A stretch of 64,000 nt of DNA from Alkaliphilus serpentinus (GCF_009017255.1 NZ_WBZB01000025.1:1-64000), one strand, 5' to 3'. Counted from the first letter of the stretch, positions 36,596 through 46,943 are shown. Program-made: numbers and translations. Notes: generated by a model from the sequence alone, not told the origin.

Positions 36596-38515
36596 TTATA
36601 CTAAAATAACCTTCTTATCGATCTCTTCAATTAAATCCTTCATAAAGCCATCTATCTTAACAACCCCCAGCTCTCCCTTATCACGGGATCTTACTGCTAC
36701 GGTACCAGCCTCGGCTTCCTTTTCCCCTACCACCAGCATATAAGGTACTTTTTGTAGCTGGGCTTCCCGGATTTTATAGCCAATCTTTTCATTTCTAGCA
36801 TCCACCTCAACCCGTATATCCTTAGCTTGAAGCTTTTCCTTAATGGTATTGGCATAATCGTTGTATTTGTCTGTTATGGGCAATACCTTTACTTGAACTG
36901 GTGCCAGCCAGGCTGGAAATTTACCTGCAAAGTGCTCTATTAAAATCCCTATGAATCTTTCAATGCTTCCATAAAGAACCCTGTGGATCATAATTGGTCT
37001 ATGTTTTTCCCCATCTGCACCAACATAATTTAAGTCAAAGCGTTGGGGCATCTGGAAGTCCAGTTGGATAGTACCGCATTGCCAGGTACGACCAATACAA
37101 TCCTCAAGCTGGAAGTCTAGCTTAGGACCATAGAAGGCACCATCCCCCTCATTGATTTTATAGGGCAGACCCTTGGATTCCATAGCTTCCTTTAGAGCAT
37201 TGGTTGCCAAATCCCATTCTTCATCGGTTCCCATGGCCTTCTCAGGCTTAGTTGAAAGCTCAATGTGGTACTTAAATCCAAATAGCTTATACATGTAATC
37301 GATGAAATTAATCACCCCTATGATTTCATCCTTGATTTGCTCTGGCAGCATAAATAGATGGGCATCATCCTGTGTAAAGCATCTCACCCTCATTAATCCA
37401 TGAAGAACTCCAGATAGCTCATGGCGATGAACCAAGCCTAGCTCTCCCATACGTATGGGTAGATCCCTATAGCTATGCATTTTCCGCTTATAGGTTAAAA
37501 TTGCTCCGGGACAATTCATAGGCTTAACGGCATAATCTCCTTCATCTATTTTAGTAAAGTACATGTTCTCCTGATAATGATCCCAGTGGCCTGACTGTCT
37601 CCAAAGCTGTTCATTTAAAATGATTGGAGTTTTAATCTCTTCATACCCCCATTTGACATGCTCTTTCCTCCATAGGTCCTCCAGCTGATTCCGTACAATC
37701 ATACCCTTTGGATGGAAGAAGGGGAAACCTGGACCCTCCTCTTGAAGACTGAATAAATCCAGCTCTTTGCCAAGCTTTCTATGATCTCTCTTTTTGGCCT
37801 CCTCCAGCCGGTGAATATAATCCTCGAGATCCTTTTTCTTTTCAAAGGAAGTTCCATAAATCCTCTGAAGCATTTTATTGTTTTCATTACCCCTCCAATA
37901 GGCCCCAGCCACACTTAGGAGCTTAAATGCCTTAACCTTTCCAGTGCTGGGTAGATGGGGGCCTGCACAAAGGTCAACAAAATCCCCCTGTTTATAGAAG
38001 GATATTATGGAATCCACTGGGAGGTCTTGAATAAGCTCAACCTTATAGTCTTCTCCCTGCTTTTTCATAAAGTCAATGGCTTCACCCCTTGGCAATTCAA
38101 ACCTTTCAAGGGACAAATCCTCTTTAACAATCTTCTTCATTTCATCTTCGATTTTCTCTAAATCCTCAGGAGTAAATTTATGGGGTGAATCAAAATCGTA
38201 GTAGAAGCCATTGTCTATTGCCGGTCCTATTGCCAATATGGTTTCTGGATATAGTCTTTTTACTGCCTGGGCAAGGATATGGGCACTGGTATGTCTGAAA
38301 AATTCCTTACCCTCCTCATCGTCAAAACGAAGGATGTTTAAATTACAATCCTTGGTTATATTGAAGCTTAAATCCACCAGCTGGTTATCTAATTCACCGC
38401 CAACGGCTACTCTGGCAAGGCCTTCGCTTATGTCCTTAGCCACTTCATATACCGAGGTACCCTTAGTTACCTCCCTAGAAGAACCATCCTTTAAAGTAAT
38501 TTTTACCATTTCCAT
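36596..38515 (-). CDS. thrS: Threonine--tRNA ligase
   Basis: A 639-residue synthetase of standard length with TGS domain (about 1-65), editing domain (HxxxH as RHTSAHILAQ, plus CAGPH), class II catalytic core (motif 2 VHRHELSGVLHGLMRVRCFTQDDAH) and C-terminal anticodon-binding domain (from about 540). Zinc-site residues (NCPG Cys and the two His) are present. ATG 38515 has AAGGAGG 8 nt upstream. Controlled by a Thr T-box. Confidence 0.99.
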   Translation of the reverse strand: MEMVKITLKDGSSREVTKGTSVYEVAKDISEGLARVAVGGELDNQLVDLSFNITKDCNLNILRFDDEEGKEFFRHTSAHILAQAVKRLYPETILAIGPAIDNGFYYDFDSPHKFTPEDLEKIEDEMKKIVKEDLSLERFELPRGEAIDFMKKQGEDYKVELIQDLPVDSIISFYKQGDFVDLCAGPHLPSTGKVKAFKLLSVAGAYWRGNENNKMLQRIYGTSFEKKKDLEDYIHRLEEAKKRDHRKLGKELDLFSLQEEGPGFPFFHPKGMIVRNQLEDLWRKEHVKWGYEEIKTPIILNEQLWRQSGHWDHYQENMYFTKIDEGDYAVKPMNCPGAILTYKRKMHSYRDLPIRMGELGLVHRHELSGVLHGLMRVRCFTQDDAHLFMLPEQIKDEIIGVINFIDYMYKLFGFKYHIELSTKPEKAMGTDEEWDLATNALKEAMESKGLPYKINEGDGAFYGPKLDFQLEDCIGRTWQCGTIQLDFQMPQRFDLNYVGADGEKHRPIMIHRVLYGSIERFIGILIEHFAGKFPAWLAPVQVKVLPITDKYNDYANTIKEKLQAKDIRVEVDARNEKIGYKIREAQLQKVPYMLVVGEKEAEAGTVAVRSRDKGELGVVKIDGFMKDLIEEIDKKVILV

Positions 38516-38575
38516 TCTCTACGCCTCCTTTTTCTTTAATATTTAAATTCGATTAATCTACTAAGGTCCAAAAAC

Positions 38576-38805
38576 AAAAAATCCCTCATCCTACTGATAG
38601 GACGAGAGACATATTTCCCGCGGTTCCACCTAAATTGATAAATCCACCTCTAATGACTATAACGGAGTCACCGGTTTAACTTTTGTCGTAGACTACTAAT
38701 AAACAGCTCCAAGGTTAGTTTTCAGCTAAACACATACAGAAGCACTTTCAGCCGAGGATGCTTCTTCTCTTTCTATAGGACTTAGCCTACTCTTCCTCTT
38801 CATAG
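38576..38805 (-). promoter_or_regulatory. T-box leader (Thr) of thrS
   Basis: Minus strand: T-box sequence AGGTGGAACCGCGGG (38631-38617), then terminator stem TCTCGTCCTA/TAGGATGAGGGA with T6 (38609-38576). In Stem I GAAAACTAACC presents ACT (38719-38717), a Thr codon, as specifier. The apical GCTGAAA and distal GGAG elements fit. Uncharged tRNA-Thr should relieve termination. Confidence 0.95.
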
Positions 38806-38886
38806 CATTTTTCATTTAATTTAGAATATTATAAAACTTTAATCTTCTTTTGTCAAGGTACTCTAATAGTGATTATTATTTAGAAT

Positions 38887-39489
38887 TTACAATAATACAA
38901 TAATTATTCCTTGAACCAAGCCTATAGAAAAGCCTAAAATACCTCCTAGTATTTCTATATGCTTTAATTCTTCCTTGGATATTTTCAACACTACCTCTTC
39001 TAGCTTTTCCACCGGAAAGGCTTTTATTCTTTCCTCCACCATTTCAGCTAAGTTAATGTTGGTAACAGCTTTATGAATCATGCCCTCCATAGTATGGGTG
39101 ATCATAGCTGCAGCTTCTTCTTCAATGATGGTATTGAAATATTTTTCAATACGTCCCTTTAGGGATGATGGTATAAATATCGGTAGCCTGTCCTTTATGA
39201 TTGCATTCACCTTTATTTTAATAAGTTCCACCAGTTCCTTTGGATTTTGCTGCTTGATGAATTTATCTATAATCTCTTCTATGGATAATAGTTCTTCCTG
39301 AATGGTTGCTCCTATGCTTTTAGCCATTTCTTCCTTTCGCTTAGGTATTAAGCCCTGAAACTGAAAGGGGATTAAGGGTAGCTTTATAGGATTAAAGGGT
39401 CTAAACAAAAGCTTTATGGCAAGAAGATTGGTAATCCATCCAATTAATGCACCAATTAATGAAAGTAGAATAATCTTAAATGCTACCAT
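38887..39489 (-). CDS. DUF445 membrane protein (YheB-like)
   Basis: A 200-residue protein with an N-terminal transmembrane helix (FKIILLSLIGALIGWITNLLAIKLLF), the conserved RPFNPIKLP and GLIPKRKEEMAKSIG blocks of DUF445, a central helical region and a C-terminal transmembrane helix (LGGILGFSIGLVQGIIIVLL). The family is linked to the spore or cell envelope in Bacillus but its function is unknown. Shorter than YheB (about 375), so a compact member. Confidence 0.85.
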   Translation of the reverse strand: MVAFKIILLSLIGALIGWITNLLAIKLLFRPFNPIKLPLIPFQFQGLIPKRKEEMAKSIGATIQEELLSIEEIIDKFIKQQNPKELVELIKIKVNAIIKDRLPIFIPSSLKGRIEKYFNTIIEEEAAAMITHTMEGMIHKAVTNINLAEMVEERIKAFPVEKLEEVVLKISKEELKHIEILGGILGFSIGLVQGIIIVLL

Positions 39490-39597
39490 ATTTTCACCTC
39501 ATTTTTATCTGGTGATATTATATCATATATAACTACTAGATTTCTCTTAGTTTATCCATCGTAGAATGATTAAATAATAAGAGAGAATCCTATTATA

Positions 39598-39629
39598 CAA
39601 AAAGAAACCTCGTTTTTAGACGAGGATTC
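39598..39629 (-). terminator. Terminator after ytxC-like gene
   Basis: Minus strand: ATCCTCGT and ACGAGGTT stem with a CTAAAA loop followed by TTCTTTTTG, right after the stop at 39632. Confidence 0.85.
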
Positions 39630-39631
39630 TA

Positions 39632-40552
39632 TTATTCATTGTTCTTAACCTTAGAATTTATGTTGCACCAATCACATCCATTACACAGCTTTACCTTTGT
39701 AGTAAAGACCTTGGCAATGGTTTTAATCATCTCAGGTTGCTGAATGCTGGAGACCTTATGAATGTAGATGATTGAAGGTGCCATGGTAATCAGGGTACTT
39801 ATTAGGATATCTTCATAGGTTAAATGATTATAGTCGGTTAGTTCTTTGGCAATTTCATTGAAACAGTTATTATCTATGGGCTTATTATGATTGTCATACA
39901 ATTTATATTTGTGATCCTCTTCATCCATTACAACATGAACTAAATCAATCTTTGATTCTTGAATATCTACAAAATACTTTAAAAGCTTAATGAACTCATT
40001 GTACTCACGATCCATTAAGAAATCCTCTATTGCCCTTTCTAAGGTATCCTCTAAGTCTATAAAATAATCCTTTAAGCGGAAGGTTATAAAGCCCTTTAGG
40101 TGTATTTCGTTGCTGTCTCTAAAATACTCTAGAAGATCCTTTATAATTTTAGCCTTCCTTGAAAACTTATCACCATTTATGGCAACATCCACATCATTAT
40201 CACTATTGAGTATATCTATAGCAATCCTCTCAATTTCTGCCCTTTCAGCCACTTCAAAATAATAAAATTCATCATCTAGAATTTTTTTAATCAGCTTTGG
40301 TTCTTCATGATGTTGAATATATTCCCATAGAGCATTTGCAATACAATATTTAAATAGATTTACAAAGTCACTAACGGGGTAGTTTTTTATGCTTTCAATC
40401 TTCACACTATAGGAGATATTAAAAGCTGAATCTACATTTATTATATTTTCTTCAAGCTGAATATCCTCATTAATAAAGGATTGAATCTGCTTATTTAATT
40501 TTTCTTTTAAAAATTCTAAATCTTCCTCTACTATGATTGACAGCAAATTCAA
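39632..40552 (-). CDS. ytxC: YtxC-like sporulation protein
   Basis: A 306-residue protein resembling YtxC, annotated as a putative sporulation protein and often encoded beside thrS in Firmicutes. Recognisable blocks include EYIQHHEEP, FITFRLKDY and DREYNEFIKLLKYFVDIQESK. The C-terminus has a CNGCDWCN cysteine cluster that might bind metal. No biochemical role is established. Mostly helical and soluble, with no signal peptide. Confidence 0.82.
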   Translation of the reverse strand: MNLLSIIVEEDLEFLKEKLNKQIQSFINEDIQLEENIINVDSAFNISYSVKIESIKNYPVSDFVNLFKYCIANALWEYIQHHEEPKLIKKILDDEFYYFEVAERAEIERIAIDILNSDNDVDVAINGDKFSRKAKIIKDLLEYFRDSNEIHLKGFITFRLKDYFIDLEDTLERAIEDFLMDREYNEFIKLLKYFVDIQESKIDLVHVVMDEEDHKYKLYDNHNKPIDNNCFNEIAKELTDYNHLTYEDILISTLITMAPSIIYIHKVSSIQQPEMIKTIAKVFTTKVKLCNGCDWCNINSKVKNNE

Positions 40553-40797
40553 AGTAAATCACTCCCTTCTGCTGTATTAGTAGTATATGTTCAAAGATGA
40601 TTCATATTCCCTTCAACAAGTTACAGTAACTTGAAATAAAACCATTTCCTTTATTAAAAGAAATTGCTTATATATTTCTTATACCCTACTTTCCTGTGAT
40701 ATACCTTAAAGATGCTTTTACTTTATTTAGTATATGTATAAATCATTACCTATGTTTATGATTCCTTTCACTAAACCAATATTTTTCAAAAAAATGA

Positions 40798-40823
40798 AAA
40801 AAGTAGTTGATCACTACTTTTTA
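40798..40823 (-). terminator. Terminator after tRNA-Cys
   Basis: Symmetric AAAAAGTAGT / ACTACTTTTT stem around TGATCA, immediately 3' of the tRNA on the minus strand, with T-run. Confidence 0.85.
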
Positions 40824-40827
40824 AAAT

Positions 40828-40902
<75 letters not shown>

Positions 40903-40993
40903 TTAATTACATCTTTAATTATACTATATTCCCCTAAATCGAATTATATTATAACATTAAAACAAACTGTATTTCAAGTGGATTTTTAAGGGT

Positions 40994-41878
40994 TTATTTT
41001 TTGGCTTGCTTAGCCAACTCTTCAAGCCTTTCTTCATTAAAGTAGTATTTTTTATTACAAAAATGACAAGTCATTTCTGCCCCGTGATCTTCCTCGATAA
41101 TCTCCCTTAATTCCTTATCTCCAAGACTTATAAGGGCCCTCTCAAGACGGTCCTCGTTACAATCACAAATAAAATCAACGGGATAGGTATATAAAACCTT
41201 CGGTTGAAAATCTCCCAAAAGGTGATGAATAACATCTTCTATAGACATACCCTTATCCATTAAAGTTGTAATGGGTTCCATTTGTCCTAATTTGTCTTCA
41301 AGAATATCCAGGGTTTCTTGTTCCACTCCTGGTAAAACCTGAATAATAAAACCGCCTGACGCCTTAATGCTATGATCAACATCAATTAATACTCCTAAAG
41401 CCACTGCCGATGGCTGTTGCTCTGAATAAAGAAAGTATGCTGCAACATCTTCACCTATCTCGCCAGTAGCCAGGGGATAGCTTCCTACATAGGGTTCTTT
41501 CAAACCAATATCTTTAATAATGGTTATACTGCCTTTTGTACCTACAGCTTTTCCTACATGAAGCTTACCGGGTTTTATATTGGTGGATTCAACCTGGGGA
41601 TTATCAACATAACCCTTTACGTTACCTTCAGAATCGCCGGTAACCAGTATTGTGCCAATATCACCACCACCATTTATCTTGACCGTTATTTTATGATGCT
41701 CCTCTTTTAGCATTAATCCCATTATAGATGTAGCCGTTAAGGTTCTTCCTAGGGCCGAGGATGCCACAGGAGATGTTACATGAAGCTTACTGGCCTTATC
41801 AACTAATGCTGTTGTATCGGCAAAAAAACCCCTTATAGTATTGTTTGCAGCAGTTATTCTAATTACCTTACTATTCAT
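40994..41878 (-). CDS. hslO: Redox-regulated chaperone Hsp33
   Basis: A 294-residue chaperone. The C-terminal zinc switch has DFICDCNEDR (CxC) and MTCHFCNKKY (CxxC), the four redox cysteines. Hsp33 is activated when oxidative unfolding releases zinc. ATG 41878 (MNSKVIRITAANNTIRGFFAD) with AGAGGTG upstream is preferred to the longer frame from 41917. Confidence 0.97.
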   Translation of the reverse strand: MNSKVIRITAANNTIRGFFADTTALVDKASKLHVTSPVASSALGRTLTATSIMGLMLKEEHHKITVKINGGGDIGTILVTGDSEGNVKGYVDNPQVESTNIKPGKLHVGKAVGTKGSITIIKDIGLKEPYVGSYPLATGEIGEDVAAYFLYSEQQPSAVALGVLIDVDHSIKASGGFIIQVLPGVEQETLDILEDKLGQMEPITTLMDKGMSIEDVIHHLLGDFQPKVLYTYPVDFICDCNEDRLERALISLGDKELREIIEEDHGAEMTCHFCNKKYYFNEERLEELAKQAKK

Positions 41879-41938
41879 CCTATTCACCTCTAGTGTTTTA
41901 ATGCTATTATTACCCATTTAATATATATAAAAAACCGA

Positions 41939-41971
41939 AAAAACAAGCTGGAATAACCAACTTGTTTTCAT
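41939..41971 (-). terminator. Terminator after the cold-shock gene
   Basis: Minus strand: AAAACAAGTTGG and CCAGCTTGTTTTTT form a strong stem with a 5-nt loop and T-run. Confidence 0.85.
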
Positions 41972-42022
41972 CTGGATCAAAACAAAGGATCTATATATCC
42001 AACTACATTATATCTTAAGCAA

Positions 42023-42223
42023 TTATGCTAAAGAAACGTTAGTAGCTTGTGGTCCTTTTGCTCCATCAACGATTTCAAACATTACACTTTGACCTTCTTG
42101 TAAAGTTTTGAAACCATCCATTGTGATTGCTGAAAAATGAACAAACACGTCTTCTCCATTTTCTCTTGAGATAAATCCGTAACCCTTTTCAGCATTAAAC
42201 CATTTAACTGTACCTTTTTCCAT
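42023..42223 (-). CDS. csp: Cold-shock protein (CspA/CspB family)
   Basis: A 66-residue OB-fold protein with RNP1 KGYGFISRE and RNP2 VFVHFSAI, exact family length. Binds single-stranded RNA/DNA as an RNA chaperone. Own terminator downstream; monocistronic. Confidence 0.98.
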   Translation of the reverse strand: MEKGTVKWFNAEKGYGFISRENGEDVFVHFSAITMDGFKTLQEGQSVMFEIVDGAKGPQATNVSLA

Positions 42224-42358
42224 CTAATGATTCCTCCTAAAAAAATAATTCAGATGATGATACCTACAATAATTGTCTATGTACCTTCATTCCAAATAAT
42301 TTTAACATATATACTATAAAGTGTCAACTATATCAGGCCTCTTACTTTTCCATATTCT

Positions 42359-43105
42359 TCAATCTCCACTACACATAAAAAATAACCTTTCACTTTCATT
42401 TGTTGGAGGTTTCTTTTTAAAATCTCCATATACTATTACTTTGTTAAAACCAGCAAGCTTTAAAGCTTCCATAATTTCCTTCTCACTATAGGCCCGTTGA
42501 ATATGCTGTTCTTCATACTTTCTATATAAGCTTCCCTCCTGCATAAAGAAGGCAATATCCATTTCCACCAACATGTTCTCATCATCAAAGTAGTTCTCCC
42601 ATAGATAACATAAGTCCCCTAGGTTTTCGCCAAAGGTATTATTACCAATTGTATTTTTAAGTTTATATAGGCTACTTATATCAAATAGGAAGGTTCCACC
42701 TTCAGAAAGATGGTTTTTTACCTTCTTAAACATTTTTATTAAGTCATTGGTATCAATAATATAGTTGATTCCATCACAGGCACATAGGATATTATCAAAG
42801 AAACCATTGATCTCAAGATTCACTATGTCTTGCTGTATTAGCAGTATATCGTCATAACCAAAACCAAACAGCTTATCCTTAGCTACAGCCAGCATATCTT
42901 CAGAGATATCTACCCCGATGATTTTATAACCCCTTTCTGCTAAGGCCAATGTTAGATTACCTGTACCACAAGCCAGCTCTAAAATTACTTGGGATTTTTT
43001 TATATTGGGCAATAGCTCTTCTATAAAGCTACACCAATGCCGATAGTCTACTTCTTCCATCAAGCGGTCATATAGATAAGCAAATTCTGCATATTGTTTT
43101 CCCAT
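42359..43105 (-). CDS. Class I SAM-dependent methyltransferase
   Basis: A 248-residue protein with motif I VILELACGTGNLTLALAERGYKIIGVDISEDML near residues 40-72 and acidic LIQQDIVNL. It begins MGKQYAEFAYLYDRLMEEVDYRHWCSFIEEL, typical of a conserved Firmicute group often near ribosome or RNA genes. Substrate unknown. It lies between the SASP gene and csp on the same strand. Confidence 0.87.
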   Translation of the reverse strand: MGKQYAEFAYLYDRLMEEVDYRHWCSFIEELLPNIKKSQVILELACGTGNLTLALAERGYKIIGVDISEDMLAVAKDKLFGFGYDDILLIQQDIVNLEINGFFDNILCACDGINYIIDTNDLIKMFKKVKNHLSEGGTFLFDISSLYKLKNTIGNNTFGENLGDLCYLWENYFDDENMLVEMDIAFFMQEGSLYRKYEEQHIQRAYSEKEIMEALKLAGFNKVIVYGDFKKKPPTNESERLFFMCSGD

Positions 43106-43140
43106 AATTTCTCTCCTATACTACTGATCATCTATCAATA

Positions 43141-43338
43141 TTATATCTTATCAGCCTTATTATAGGAACTCTTCTTTTTTCTGACCGTCATCAACCCACC
43201 GATTCTTCCAGTTTCTTTAGCAGTTAAACCTCCCCAACCAAGTTTCTTGACCTTATCGATTAAGCCTAACTCTTCTGCAATTTCATATTTCATTAAAAGA
43301 TCTGGTGTAAATTCTTTGTTTTGAATATCTTCTTTCAT
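43141..43338 (-). CDS. Small acid-soluble spore protein, alpha/beta type
   Basis: About 65 residues. MKYEIAEELGLIDKV resembles the SASP germination-protease site region, and LTAKETGRIGGLMTVRKKK is the conserved C-terminal DNA-binding motif (usual GxxGGxM). These proteins coat spore DNA in the A-like form. ATG 43338 is chosen because GGAGGG lies 6 nt upstream; the upstream open frame to 43377 is unlikely. Evidence that the organism sporulates. Confidence 0.85.
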   Translation of the reverse strand: MKEDIQNKEFTPDLLMKYEIAEELGLIDKVKKLGWGGLTAKETGRIGGLMTVRKKKSSYNKADKI

Positions 43339-43377
43339 GATCATCCCTCCATTATCTATTATGGTGGGATATTTCAT

Positions 43378-43688
43378 AAATTATACAGCTCTAGTCGTAA
43401 TTTCACCCATTGGTTTATATTCCCTAAAGTTTTATTGCGATTTAGTAATAGAACAAAGGGAAATGTTAAACTTATGTCACATTTACATTAGCTTGTTGCT
43501 TGTATGATTTTTTAATGATAAATTATAAATGGTTAAAAAACCTAGTCTTATTTCTCACTCCCCCGTGAAAAATAGATAAAGAAAGGACTGCTCACCCCAG
43601 TCCTTTTTTGTTTTTTGATTTTTCCCAACCAGCTTATGTCCTTTTACTCTTTCATTAGATTATGGTTAACGTTTTTTTCGCTATCTAA
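43378..43688. other. Intergenic region with a bidirectional terminator
   Basis: The only structure seen is AAAGGACTG / AGTCCTTT at 43580-43606 followed by T-rich sequence on both strands' far sides. It separates the CPBP gene (ending 43689) from the SASP promoter region. No ORF supported. Confidence 0.6.
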
Positions 43689-44684
43689 TTATCCTAAGCT
43701 TATGATTTCACTGATTTGAAAATAGATTATGTATATCAATATTGGAGTTACCAGTAAGAGGGGAAAATACTCTATAGCTCTAGGTTGTTTATCTATAATT
43801 TCAGGATCTTCATCCTCTATTATTGTAATATCAGACTCCAACTCTTTGTTTTTAACAGCTGCCATGTCCTTTTTAATGATTTTAATCAGCAAAATGGCAA
43901 TAAAAACTGTTACAGTTGCAATTATGGCAAATACTACAACACTGCTTAGCATCGCAATGGTGGTAGATACCTCTTCTGTAGCTGGGGCTACCCCTTCTAG
44001 ATCGATATCCTCCATTATTTTCATCAATTTATTCAGCAGAAAGTTTAGAGTAACTGCAAAGCCATTATTGGCTATATGTCCAATAATTCCCGCGAATATT
44101 GAGTCAGTTATAGTAACCAGATAGGCAAACACTACTCCAATTACTATTGGACCCATCAAATTATATAGATTAAAGTGAAAAATACCAAATAAAACTGATG
44201 AGAAAATGATTGCCTTTTTTTGACCAAGCCTTTCATAACCGGATAACACAAAGCCCCTAAAGAAAACCTCTTCACAAATACCAGGTGTTACTGCCATTAA
44301 TATCATTAAAAATAGATATTCTGACGTGTTGTTAGCCGAGGGTAATTCAGGAATATTTAAATTACCCAATAAACTTAGGAGGAGCATCATAATTGCATTT
44401 CCTACTACTGCCAGAGGATATATTAACAAAGTTATGGCTATTATTAAAAACCCATGTTTTACTCTAATCTTATTTAGCCTAAGGGTTTTTTTAAGATTTA
44501 AACCCTTTATCTTAATATAAATTATTGGAGGCAGGAGAATTACCAACAATTGAATAATGACAACAGAATAGCTGAAGCTTTTATCTCCAATAAACAGACT
44601 AAAGGCTACAAAAAGATAGGCACCTATAAAATATAAAATGTTTGAATCTATAACCTTTAAAACCTTTTCCTTCAAATTATTCAC
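43689..44684 (-). CDS. CPBP-family intramembrane glutamic endopeptidase
   Basis: A 331-residue polytopic protein. The Abi/CAAX (CPBP) signature is present: EEVFFRGFVL (about 139-148), FGIFHFNLYN and HIANNGFAV. Such proteases process prenylated or peptide substrates in the membrane; some confer bacteriocin self-immunity. A charged cytosolic stretch (KDMAAVKNKELESD...) precedes a final transmembrane helix. It starts 3 bp after the M20 deacetylase stop, so co-expressed. Confidence 0.9.
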   Translation of the reverse strand: MNNLKEKVLKVIDSNILYFIGAYLFVAFSLFIGDKSFSYSVVIIQLLVILLPPIIYIKIKGLNLKKTLRLNKIRVKHGFLIIAITLLIYPLAVVGNAIMMLLLSLLGNLNIPELPSANNTSEYLFLMILMAVTPGICEEVFFRGFVLSGYERLGQKKAIIFSSVLFGIFHFNLYNLMGPIVIGVVFAYLVTITDSIFAGIIGHIANNGFAVTLNFLLNKLMKIMEDIDLEGVAPATEEVSTTIAMLSSVVVFAIIATVTVFIAILLIKIIKKDMAAVKNKELESDITIIEDEDPEIIDKQPRAIEYFPLLLVTPILIYIIYFQISEIISLG

Positions 44685-44687
44685 CCC

Positions 44688-45848
44688 TTATTTTTCCAAA
44701 GCACCTCGTTGCTTTAATATATTTATGTAGGCATTTAAGCCGAAGGCCAAAATGTCTTCATTAAAGTTAAATCGATTGTTATGTAAAGAATGATTAAACT
44801 CTTTACTTCCGCTTCCTAAGAATAAAAATACTCCAGGTACAGATTTTTGATAATATGAAAAGTCCTCAGCCAGCATTACCGGTTGAATTTCTTCAATAAC
44901 ACCAGGGTCTTGACCCTTTATGAGTTCTTCAGTTAAATACTTATCGTTCTCAACAGCTGGGTACATATCTCTAAATATTATGCTGATTTCACAATTATGG
45001 ATGAGCCTTAGACCTTTAGTATAGTTCTCCATTTCTTGTTTAATTTTATCATAAACCTCCTGACTAAAGCTCCTAATGGTACCCTCTAATATTGCTTCGC
45101 CAGCAATTACATTTCTTCTTTCACCAGCTATAACCCTTCCTATGGTAACCACAGAAGGTTCAATTGGATTAATGCTTCTGCTGACAATAGTCTGAAGACC
45201 AGAAATCAATTGTGCAGCAATTACAACACTATCTATTGATGTGTGGGGCATTGCTCCATGTCCGCTTACGCCCTTGATCAGAATGTCAAATTCTCCAGTT
45301 TGAGACATCATGGGTCCTGGCTTTACCCCCATTTTCCCCTCTTCTATTCCAGGATATATGTGTATCCCATAAATCTCATCCACATGATACTTTTTCAAAA
45401 AACCTTTTTCTACAATAGGTTGAGCTCCCCCGATACCCTCTTCTGCTGGTTGAAAGATCAGCACCACATCATCATTTAATTGATGGATATTTTCTTTTAA
45501 ATAGGCGGCCAAACCTATTAGCATAGCCATATGTCCATCATGACCACAGGCATGCATTTTCCCACTATGACTTGAAATATAATCCGATGCGTTCTTCTCC
45601 TCTATTTCAAGGGCATCCATATCTGCTCTAAAGGCAAGGGTTCTTTTCCCTTCTCTTCCTTTAATATGGGCTATGATTCCGGTTCCTATAACCTGTTCCT
45701 CGAAATCTACACCTATTTCCCTTAGCGAGTCCGCTATATATTTGGAGGTTTTAACCTCTTGGAAGGCCAGCTCAGGTATTCTATGGAGCTCTCTTCTATA
45801 TTCTTTCATCTTATAAGCTAACTGTTTCAAATCATTTTTTATAAGCAC
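44688..45848 (-). CDS. M20-family amidohydrolase, possibly N-acetyldiaminopimelate deacetylase
   Basis: A 386-residue M20D peptidase with metal motifs FRADMDALEI, MHACGHDGHM, QPAEEGIGGA and the late LAEDFSYY. Related enzymes deacetylate N-acetyl-diaminopimelate or hippurate. The gene is divergent from dapH, the acetyltransferase of the same lysine branch, which favours the DapL-type role, but substrate choice cannot be proven. Start GTG 45848 has AAGGGGTG 5 nt upstream. Confidence 0.85.
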   Translation of the reverse strand: MLIKNDLKQLAYKMKEYRRELHRIPELAFQEVKTSKYIADSLREIGVDFEEQVIGTGIIAHIKGREGKRTLAFRADMDALEIEEKNASDYISSHSGKMHACGHDGHMAMLIGLAAYLKENIHQLNDDVVLIFQPAEEGIGGAQPIVEKGFLKKYHVDEIYGIHIYPGIEEGKMGVKPGPMMSQTGEFDILIKGVSGHGAMPHTSIDSVVIAAQLISGLQTIVSRSINPIEPSVVTIGRVIAGERRNVIAGEAILEGTIRSFSQEVYDKIKQEMENYTKGLRLIHNCEISIIFRDMYPAVENDKYLTEELIKGQDPGVIEEIQPVMLAEDFSYYQKSVPGVFLFLGSGSKEFNHSLHNNRFNFNEDILAFGLNAYINILKQRGALEK

Positions 45849-46078
45849 TTAATCACCCCTTAGTTTTTTAGATGTTTTTAATAAGATTAACCTCTTCCAT
45901 TTTATCACGTTATTGTGGTTAAATACCATATATAGCTTTTAGTTTTTCATTTTTTTAATGGAATTGCTAAAAACAGTATTTTTATCAGTAATCATAAATA
46001 TATATATTAAAAAGAGCATTCCCTAAAATTTCGATAAATAATTAAACCAAATAAATAATATGGAAAGGACTGAAGACT

Positions 46079-46819
46079 ATGGGCAGTCAATCAACTAAGA
46101 TTAAGACCGAAATTGATTTAACTTCTGCTGAATCCATCGCAAGATCAATAAAAAAGGCTAAAAAAAGTACTCCAGTTAAGGTTTATATACAGGGTTACTT
46201 AGCAAATCTAGATTCTAATGACCTTCTAATCTTTGGCAATGATCAATTTAGAATTATCATTGGTGATTATACTGAAGTTAAAAAAATCCTGGATGAAAAT
46301 CAAAATTTTATTAGTCATTTTCATATAGAGTATGATAGGCGCAATTCTGCAATTCCTCTTTTGGAAACCTTAGAACTTCAGGCTAGAATAGAACCGGGTT
46401 CAATCATTAGAGATAGTGTTGCTATAGGTAAAAATGCAGTAATCATGATGGGAGCAGTCATAAATGTTGGTGCTGTCATTGGAGAAAACTCTATGATTGA
46501 TATGAACTGTGTAATTGGTGCAAGGGGTATTATTGGAAGAAATGTCCATGTTGGAGCAGGAACTGTAATTGCAGGGGTTTTGGAGCCTCCCAGTATTAAG
46601 CCAGTAATCATCGAGGATAATGTGTTTATAGGTGCCAATTCAGTGGTTTTAGAGGGGATACAAGTTGGTGAGGGTGCGGTAATTGCAGCAGGATCCGTTG
46701 TTACAAGGGATGTGCCTCCAAATACCGTGGTTGCTGGAATGCCTGCAAAAATCATTAAGGTTAAGGATGAAAGAACCCAGGATAAGGTGAAGTTATTAGA
46801 GGATTTAAGAGGACTTTAA
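46079..46819 (+). CDS. dapH: 2,3,4,5-tetrahydropyridine-2,6-dicarboxylate N-acetyltransferase
   Basis: A 246-residue left-handed beta-helix acyltransferase with hexapeptide repeats ([24 protein letters not shown]...) and the DapH N-terminal extension. It acetylates tetrahydrodipicolinate in the acetylase branch of diaminopimelate and lysine synthesis, feeding the cell wall. Its partner deacetylase may be the divergent M20 gene. Length and order fit DapH rather than the succinylase DapD. Confidence 0.95.
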   Translation: MGSQSTKIKTEIDLTSAESIARSIKKAKKSTPVKVYIQGYLANLDSNDLLIFGNDQFRIIIGDYTEVKKILDENQNFISHFHIEYDRRNSAIPLLETLELQARIEPGSIIRDSVAIGKNAVIMMGAVINVGAVIGENSMIDMNCVIGARGIIGRNVHVGAGTVIAGVLEPPSIKPVIIEDNVFIGANSVVLEGIQVGEGAVIAAGSVVTRDVPPNTVVAGMPAKIIKVKDERTQDKVKLLEDLRGL

Positions 46820-46821
46820 GT

Positions 46822-46943
46822 AGACTGTTGAAAACCCAACATCTTTTTTGTCGCATCAAAAAACCAGCATCCTCACTTATTATAGTATAAGCTCCGGTGC
46901 TGGTTTTTCTTACTTCGTAAATCTAATAACTTTTGAACAGTCT
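46822..46943. mobile_element. MITE-like element, copy A (122 bp)
   Basis: Terminal inverted repeats AGACTGTTGAAAA (46822-46834) and TTTTGAACAGTCT (46931-46943). The core holds a hairpin, AAAACCAGCA pairing with TGCTGGTTTT, that doubles as a terminator for convergent dapH and hpt. The core and right end match, in reverse complement, the element at 57252-57515. No coding capacity. Confidence 0.8.

Noticed and set aside
46378-46755. 125-residue minus-strand ORF opposite dapH
   Set aside because: Mirrors the hexapeptide repeat of DapH; no start signal.
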